A DNA stretch of 64,000 nucleotides. Origin: Cycas panzhihuaensis (Eukaryota > Cycadophyta). Under the pieces are notes generated by a model. The model was not told where the DNA came from. It saw only the letters and a program-made list of their open reading frames with translations, and did no database searches. Both the position numbers and the translations under genes were made by a program. The stretch covers positions 36,029,741 to 36,093,740 of the forward strand of contig CM041465.1 in assembly GCA_023213395.1 (NCBI GenBank). Reading direction: 5' to 3'. Of the stretch, positions 56,700 through 64,000 are shown in pieces (the stretch's first letter is position 1; every line of letters begins with the position of its first letter).

Positions 56700-59252
56700 T
56701 GAAACGCTCGCTGCGGGGTGGTGTCCCTACGTCTAACAAAAAGGATATAAGGATATGTAATGCTAACTAAACTAGGCAGTAAAGACTTCACCTCGTAGGG
56801 CGTCCGTGCGCCGGAGCACGGATTTGGGACTGCAAGGTGCTTGGTTGCTTCCAGGTAGCCATGCAAAATAAGGCCTTTCTACCCCTCGGATGGTTGGGAA
56901 GAGGAGAAAGTGCCTTGCGCGTTGCGTCTTCTCAAGGTAATGAGAAGGCAACGAGCGTAAGCGGTAACTAAAAGTGTGCAAATGAAACAAAAAGAGGGGC
57001 GCAATGAGGGCAACTCGAATGCAACATAAAATGAGCTAATTACGCTATGCTATGCTAGCTAAAGCAAGAAATAATGTGAAAATGAGTGCACTTTTCCTTT
57101 TCCCTTTTTAACCTTTTACAATTTCCTAACTACACAAGCAAATATATGAAAGGTGACAATGTAAAAGGGATACGTGGGAAACAAGGAGAATACCTGGATC
57201 CAGCGCCTGAATGGAGTGCCACTCGTTCCTTTAAGTCCCACTCCTTTCTACTCCGTTCATCGCGCATGCAATATCGATCGACGGCAGTTACCGGAAGCGG
57301 TAGAAGAGGGGCTTACTTACCTCCCCTTAAGCATGCGAAAGCAAATAAACAGAAAGAAATGGAAAAAGCTTGAAACAAAATGAAATCCACCACACGAAGA
57401 ACTAACCTGCAATGGGTTTGTTCAACGTATCGCTCCACTAACGCGCGGTCTTGCAAACGAGTGAGGGGAATACCTTCCTCTTGGAAGAGAGGCCACGAAA
57501 TATACCAAAAGATATATACCAAAATCAAATAGAACTAAGACCTATGCTAAGCATCGATATATAGCCAAATGAAATAGCAATATGCAAGAAATACTCTTAC
57601 CACCATACACCACAAAGAGACTCGAAAGGGAAAGGAGTATAGCCTCAGGATGGCTAACTCACCCACGGAAGACCTCCATGGAACTCGGGAAGGAGAAACG
57701 AGTTGGCCACAAAGTCATGAAGCAACAAACCATAACAAGGAAAGGAATAATAGAAAAAACTGGGGCTTAGGTAGGGCCCAACACCAACAGATGAGACTTC
57801 TGGCAATGATGTAGCGACGGGTTACCTATGCTAACTTGAATACCATAACTAAATTCCCTAAACTCCTTTAGCCTGTTTCCTAAGAAAGCACTAATGGTAA
57901 AGGGAAAGAGGACAAGGGACAGAACCCTTGGGGATAAGGATAACAATGGGGGACGGAACCCCACCTACCTCCTTCAAATCCTCTTATGTTACTCCTTTGT
58001 ACCGGCTAACCAAGGAAGGGGTAAAAGAGATGGTTTAAGGAAAATAGTGAGGCCTCAAAAGAGCATGGGGGAATATTGCTAATTTAGTGCAACAACATAA
58101 AGGAAACTAGACAAACCAAGATTTCATTTATTAACAGACAAAAGAAATAAGAGCAAAATGAATTGCAAGTAAGAACAAGAAATACCTTGTAGGAAGAGGA
58201 TCAAGCATGAGCTTTGTTGTTAGGAAATAGCAGCAATAACCAACGTATGAGGACTGATCATGATAGGTTTGTGCAAGAGTGAAAATGAGGAAAAATCCTT
58301 GCAAACTTGGAGCCTTGGAAGTTGGCTCTTTGGAGAAGCTTTTGGGTAAAAATATCCTTTGGAACCTTAAGCACTTGCAAAGAGGGAGGAGGCTTGCTGT
58401 TGAGAGATGTAGGGGGCAGCAATGGGCCTACAAGTCCAGCTGATAACAATCCTTCTCTCCTTTTTCAAGTTGCTGTGCATGTAGATTGTCTTTTTCTGTG
58501 TGTTTTTTGTTGAAAAGTCAGAAATTTTGCCAAAAGATCTTGAGAATGGGGAGCAAAATCCCCTTTATCCCCCTATTCATAGCAGGTGAACGTTGGGGAT
58601 GTCAGGGCGACTCGAATCAATCGACGCCATGCGGCTGTTCCGCAAAAAAAATAGAAACTATCGCGTGGTTCTCTTTTTTAAATTTCAAACAGTCGTACCA
58701 GAGTAAACTCTGTGGTACCGCAGCAAAGACTGCGGTACCACTAAGTTTACAGTGGTATCAGACTAGAAATAAAAAAGAGAAAAAGGAGTAGAACCATCAG
58801 GTTTTGAAGTAAAAATCAAGGCTAAACATAAGTTGGAGCAGCTGGGGGAATGCACAGGTAAGGGGAAGGTACCCAAAATAATGCAAAGAGTCCTAACTAA
58901 GGATTAAATCAGGCTTAGGAAGGACTGCAACGTAAGCAACATGTTGTAATGGGAGCAAATAGGACTGACTGAAATATCTCGAGAGACCATGGAGACAATG
59001 TGGGTGGCTGTGCGCCATATGGGGTGTAGCATTCACTGAGGAATGCCTCCACTGTGAGTCGTCATAGGCTGATAACATGTCGTAGGCACATGCAACATGA
59101 TCAGGCAACGAAGCAATGCATGCAGGCAGGCGTATGTCAAGCAACCTACTCTAAATAACCTCAATCAAGCATGGACAAGAAAAAGTAAGAAAGTATACCT
59201 AAACAAACCTGCGTTAATGCATCTCAAGTCCATTCCCAGTAGCTAGGAAACA
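56700..59252 (-). repeat. Gypsy-2 5' LTR (right copy)
   Basis: It starts TGAAACGCTC and ends AGGAAACA on the plus strand, followed by ATTCC (59253-59257). It differs from the left copy mainly by G/A and C/T changes and lacks the TRIM. On the minus strand its start (TGTTTCC...GGGAATGGA) resembles that of gypsy-1, which supports common ancestry. Confidence 0.93.
58712..58741. repeat. Perfect hairpin in the gypsy-2 5' LTR
   Basis: 58712-58723 (GTGGTACCGCAG) pairs perfectly with 58730-58741 around a 6-base loop. The matching site in the other LTR (about 44650-44685) has lost most of the left arm. Confidence 0.88.
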
Positions 59253-59257
59253 ATTCC

Positions 59258-59519
59258 CAAGTTATTTATTAAAGTATTTACTATTGATTATTATATAAAT
59301 GATGATGGTGTGTTTTATTAGATAAGAGTTATGATAGGTTTTGTTAGTAGCTCTTATAATCTTATGGTAAACTAATAGCAAGAAACCTCACAGTGGGTGC
59401 ATAGAGAGCCATAATTGTATTATTGATTTGATAATTTTTGCCTTTAGTTTTATTGTGTTTATATATTTTTTTATGTATGAGGATTCCCAAAGGATTTATA
59501 AGACAAATTTGTTGATTCC
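59258..59519 (+). other. Copia element E interior, after gypsy-2
   Basis: AT-rich continuation of element E after the right ATTCC duplication. No gene seen. Confidence 0.4.
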
Positions 59520-59874
59520 TATGCAAAAACATGAAAATATACATGCATTCTGAACTATAGGATCTTGATCATATGTAACAAGTAAGAATAAAGAGCATAA
59601 ATACATAAGACATATCATTTATGTGGGAAATCCTTTCAAGAAAAAACCTATATAGGAAAAATGGTGGACTATATTTTTTTAAATCTTGATTAATACATCC
59701 TCCTTGATATGGTTGACCCATATTATAAATGCCACCTAGGGCTTTAAATGACATCCCAAATAGTGTATTAACCAATAGTTGTAATCTTGGTATTTGTACC
59801 CTTCGACTTAACATTAGATAATCACCACTTAGCATTAACCATAAGTGATTAACCTTAAATACTACTCTAATATA
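59520..59874 (-). repeat. Element F 3' LTR (left copy)
   Basis: Shares with the right copy AAACATGAAAA, CCTCCTTGATATG, CACCTAGGG and TTAATCACCA-like blocks along its whole length. Confidence 0.75.
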
Positions 59875-61792
59875 CCCCTTTAATATGAAAGTTAGGATTT
59901 GGTCTATAATTGAAAATCTTTAGTAAAGATTAGAATTATCCTTGCTATCTTGTCTACATTTAACATATCCTCACTCAAGAATAATTTTGTAAACTTTCCA
60001 AACTAACATAAATTAAGCATTAATGTATCCAATTTAGGCCATGAATAAGTGCTATATGATTTAGAGTCAATGATAATTCTGTTAGCTCTTAATTATAAAC
60101 TTTGTCTATTCCAATCTCGTTTACATAACTCCTATTAATAGTTAATGTAACTAGTTCTAGAAGGCACCCTAAATCCACTTTTTTTTAGACTTCTCTCTAT
60201 GTCACAACTTTGTAAAATTTTTTGCACTTACAGATGGACTTAGCACTTTGATTTGTACTTGTGTAAAGGCTGCCCAACAATGGCTTCTTTTATACACCAC
60301 ATAATCTAGATCTTGAATGGCTTTATAATGGCTTCATATATGAGTTTTGATTATGTTTTAAAGTGTTGCACCCTTTTAAACACTCCAGGATAGTGCTCTA
60401 ATGCTTTAAACATAGCTTTTATGCTTTTTATATAGGCTCTATACTTTAACTTCACATACTATATACATCACCTCGTACTTCATATGTGTGGTATTTATGC
60501 TCCATCCATAGGCTTATACTTTCCAAATACATAACATTGTCCCTCATATATATCATTATCTTTTATATGGAATTTTCATGTTAATTCACTTACACATGTA
60601 CTTTTGGGTAAATAACAAGAATAACATTATCACTTAATTTGATACATGTGCAAAGTATCATACCGCCCATGGTGACTCACAAATGCACATAACATGATCC
60701 ATTGAAATATGTGTTCACATTCTAAAAAATCTTTAAAATAAGTTCTCATCAAGTAAGATCATCATATGAAATCTCCATATTAGAATAGGATTTTAAGATA
60801 ATTAATTTGCATATAGTTTTTCTATAAACTTTCATAACATCATAGTGTTTTTCATGCAGCTTTTTATAATGAACACAACCTCTAAATGAGCAATAAATAA
60901 ACTTTGAATTAGTTTGCATGGCTTTTAATATACTCATAATCATCTCCACTCCTTGATGCTTTAAATCCATGCTTCTAACTAGTGATTGAGTCACTCATTA
61001 ATTAAGAATTTTACTCCAACATATAATGGCTTCCTCTAAAGAGACATGGGTGCAACTTTTAAGGTATGCATGATTTTTAAAAAATATGTGAAGATGAGTA
61101 ATTAATAATTATGATTATAAGCCAAGGTTTATAAGCTTATAGAAGAATATAATCTTGATTATAAATCATTGTATCTCCAACAAATCATGATATACCATGC
61201 TAGCATTCCTATTAGTATAAATAGGCCAACAACCTCCAAATAAGAGAATCGTCTCCAAAATAAGCATCTAAATATCTATATATAATAGAATACATCACCA
61301 CACCACAAACATAAGCTAAAAAAACTCCTCAAATAGATCTAATCATGCCCATGAAAGGTGCCAAGAACCTCTTTATTATCTAGACACAAGATCTGATTGC
61401 CTAACATGTTTAAATAACCTTTAAATGAAGCCCAATGCTCCTAGAATGAGCTTAATGGAGCTCAATATTTTTAGACCACCTATAAAATTAGCCTAATAGG
61501 CATATGGAGTACCAAAAATGCCCAATTAGCCCTAGATGGCTCTAATACAAGCCTAACACAATCTAAATAGTATGCCCAATATTGATTTTAGAACTCAAAC
61601 AATGAGAAAACGTTATTAATAGGTGAAATCTACCTCCTTAATTATAATTATATTATTGTGTCACTCTTTTGGTTGTTATAGAAGATTAAAATCATCAAAA
61701 CATAGCTCTAGCAATGTTACTAAGTAGCCTTTAATCTTATCATGCCCACTTAACCTTATCTTATTTGTGTAATTTATTCAACTCTGATATCA

Positions 61793-62146
61793 TATGAAGA
61801 AACATGAAAACATGCATGTATTCTAAACTATAAGATCTTAATCATATATAATAAGTAATAATAAAGATCACAGGTATATAAGACATATGATTTATATGGA
61901 AACCCTTTTAGGAAAAACCCCATACAAGAAAAATTATCATCTACATTTTTTAAAATATTGATTGATACACCCTCCTTGATATGATTGACCTATATTATAA
62001 ATTTCACCTAGGGGTTTATATAACACTCTAAATGGTGTATTAACTAATGCTTGTAACTCTTGGTATTCATTCACTTTGACTTAATGTTAGTTAATCACCA
62101 CTTAACATCAACCATAAGTAGTTAACTTGAGATGTCGCTTTAATAA
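61793..62146 (-). repeat. Element F 5' LTR (right copy)
   Basis: Partner of 59520-59874, directly beside the PBS. The right boundary is uncertain by about 10 bases. Confidence 0.72.
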
Positions 62147-63195
62147 TTCTTAATATATTTATTATAGAAAGTATTAATTCAAGAGTTTGTATGGATATTA
62201 GGCATCTTACATGATAAAGGGGCAATTTTCTTTATGAATTAAACTTGTTTTCTACCTTTCTTTACTTATTTAGGGATGTGGTATGGTATAGAATGCATTT
62301 ATGGTGCTAGTTCTATATATTATAGCCTTTATTTAAAAAAAAAATCAATCATAAGCTTTGTTAGGTTAACATATTCTTCTTTGAAAAAAGGGCATTTGTT
62401 TCTCTAATTTTTTAATATATTTATGATTATTTTATGTATTTTTGGGGCTTTTGCAGTGTCTATACTATAAATATATGATTTAATCTAAGTTGTATACATT
62501 TATATTTGAAGAAAATGCATCATTAGGCTTATTGGGAAATGGGCATATCTCTATGAATAATGGCAATTTTACATTATACAGAATGTGTTTTTCAAAGATT
62601 TTTTACTCTAGAAGAGAGTTCTAACATCCAAGGATTCCCAATATAGTTTAAAATCCATTTTTTATTAACCATATAAAGAGAAAAACTACTCTAAACCATG
62701 CCTCTTCATTGTTGCCATAGTTTAATGCATATGATACCAACTTCATTTTATAAATTTTATTTATTTCAAAGTTCTAAGGTTAATTTAAGATATTAAACTA
62801 TTTCTAATATATGTTGAAGACTAGTAGCCCCTAATGAGGTCATATGGTATCTCTTACATGACCATGAGCAAAATGAAATAGGGTTAAAAATTATTTTTTG
62901 GGGCATGCTTTCACTTTTCTATGATAAGCAATTATTGTTTTTTGTATATCTTTCACGTGTGATATCAAAAATCTCATATTGTTAGTTGCATTTAAGAGAG
63001 AATTCAAAGATGGACATTTTGACTAGTTGTTTAATACATTTTTGAAGATTTATTAATAGGGATTTTAATGAGTAAACTCGATGAAAGAAAATTTGGCATA
63101 CTCATAATTTTATTTTTTTAGATAGCTTAAAGTATTATTTGATATTTTCTTAATGATATATGGATTCCTAAACACATGATTGATAGCTTTGGTTT

Positions 63196-63246
<51 letters not shown>

Positions 63247-64000
63247 TAGATAGATATATAGATATATAGATAGATAAAGGACTAAATGACTCATTTTAAT
63301 TTATTTATGGCTTAAAGTTTATTTAAAGGGAAGAGACAAAAATTATTATTAGCTCCATACATATTGATCTCTTTAAAAGAAATAGAGAAAAGTTGACCTC
63401 TTTATTATAAGAGAGAAATACCATTTTATAGGTGAAGTTATTAGCTCTAGGATTATTTTATTAGCATAAAAAATTTTTACTGATACCTTTAACATGGTAA
63501 GACTATATTATTTTAAAGAGAAATGTGAAATGATTTAATTATATTATTTATTTTGAATTGTTTAAATTTTAAAGCTACTGAAATATATTTATAACCAAGT
63601 AATGGTCAAGATTCAAATTTAATATGATGATCAAGGTTGACTATTAAGCTAATTTTTAATATTATTTAAACTATGAATAGGGACTAGTTACCCATGCATT
63701 TCAGTAGATGGTTATCACTTTAGATGAACATTAGTAATTAGATGAAGAATAAAGAAGGTTTATAAAATAAAATAATCTTCTTAGTTTAAGACAGAACAAT
63801 TTGTATTATATGAGACAAATATTTATGTGACATTATATTTATATAATTAAACATTGGGGGAGGAAATAATGATGTTAAAAATAATGTTTAATTACGTGCA
63901 TTAACCCCTCTCATAGGCTCTCTCATATGTAATCATGAATATGTGTGCCTATGAAGAGATATACAAAGCTCACTTCTTTACATACACTCATAGGTCTTCT
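62147..64000. other. AT-rich sequence, no genes
   Basis: No coding sequence or element boundary recognised apart from a TA/TAGA microsatellite at 63199-63275. It may continue element E or be older decayed repeats. Confidence 0.4.
63199..63275. repeat. TA and GATA microsatellite
   Basis: About 44 bp of TA followed by TAGA/TATAGA units. Confidence 0.9.

Larger units (their letters stand above)
59520..62146 (-). mobile_element. LTR element F, no pol (LARD/TRIM-like)
   Basis: Two related repeats of about 355 bp, at 59520-59874 and 61793-62146, bound 1.9 kb. A Met-type PBS (minus TGATATCAGAG, 61782-61792) abuts the right repeat, and a purine tract (minus AAAGGGG, near 59875-59881) abuts the left one, giving minus orientation. 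No gag or pol motifs are visible; an 81-codon frame at 60749-60994 is not recognised. No clear target duplication was found. Confidence 0.7.

Overview
The window looks like intergenic DNA from a large, repeat-rich seed-plant nuclear genome. The evidence is plant-specific transposon biology: L1-type LINEs with a DUF4283/CCHC ORF1 and a C-terminal RNase H, Tat/Ogre-like Ty3 elements with an extra (archaeal-type) RNase H and a plant-mobile-domain gene, a chromovirus, several Ty1/copia relatives primed by initiator tRNA-Met, and a TRIM. I see no intact host gene, rRNA, tRNA or CRISPR array. The species cannot be named from this sequence. AT-rich, heavily decayed DNA fills 1-10.7 kb, 17.3-23.3 kb and 59.3-64 kb. 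The younger insertions at 10.8-17.2 kb and 23.3-59.3 kb are clearly more GC-rich.

Layout. 1-5.6 kb: an old Copia LTR (C) containing a 3.07-kb gag-only Copia-type element (D, 2049-5113, TSD TCTTA). 5.86-8.24 kb and 17.50-19.84 kb: two halves of a decayed minus-strand chromovirus (G) split by Copia element A (LTRs 8243-8463 and 17293-17502). A contains a Copia 3' remnant (B) and LINE-1 (about 10781-17225, minus). 19.98-22.26 kb: a 2.3-kb TA microsatellite, followed by a tandem duplication. 23.25-23.32 and 41.57-41.79 kb: the LTR of Copia element E, split by LINE-2 (minus, 14-bp TSD), which is itself split by Ty3 element gypsy-1 (29224-41244, plus, TSD CACGT). 42306-59252: Ty3 element gypsy-2 (minus, TSD ATTCC), inserted in E just downstream of its primer-binding site and carrying a TRIM in one LTR. 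59.52-62.15 kb: a minus-strand LTR element (F) with no recognisable pol.

The two Ty3 elements are relatives. Both have LTRs of about 2.6 kb, an Arg-tRNA-like PBS starting TGGCGACCAT, and one long gag-protease-RT-RNase H-integrase frame. Their long 3' region holds a gene on the opposite strand, then a second RNase H in the sense direction. In gypsy-2 the antisense gene has a TATA box, a short first exon, two canonical introns, a plant-mobile-domain-like core, an acidic linker and a coiled coil. Gypsy-1 keeps its 3' half with the second intron at the same place. Gypsy-1 has lost most of RT, RNase H and integrase, so it could only move in trans. Gypsy-2 retains every domain, but with nonsense codons and one gag frameshift.

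The most unusual material is this antisense gene/second RNase H module and a set of near-perfect hairpins. The hairpins lie in the antisense gene's first intron and in the LTRs, at spots where the paired LTRs of one element do not match.
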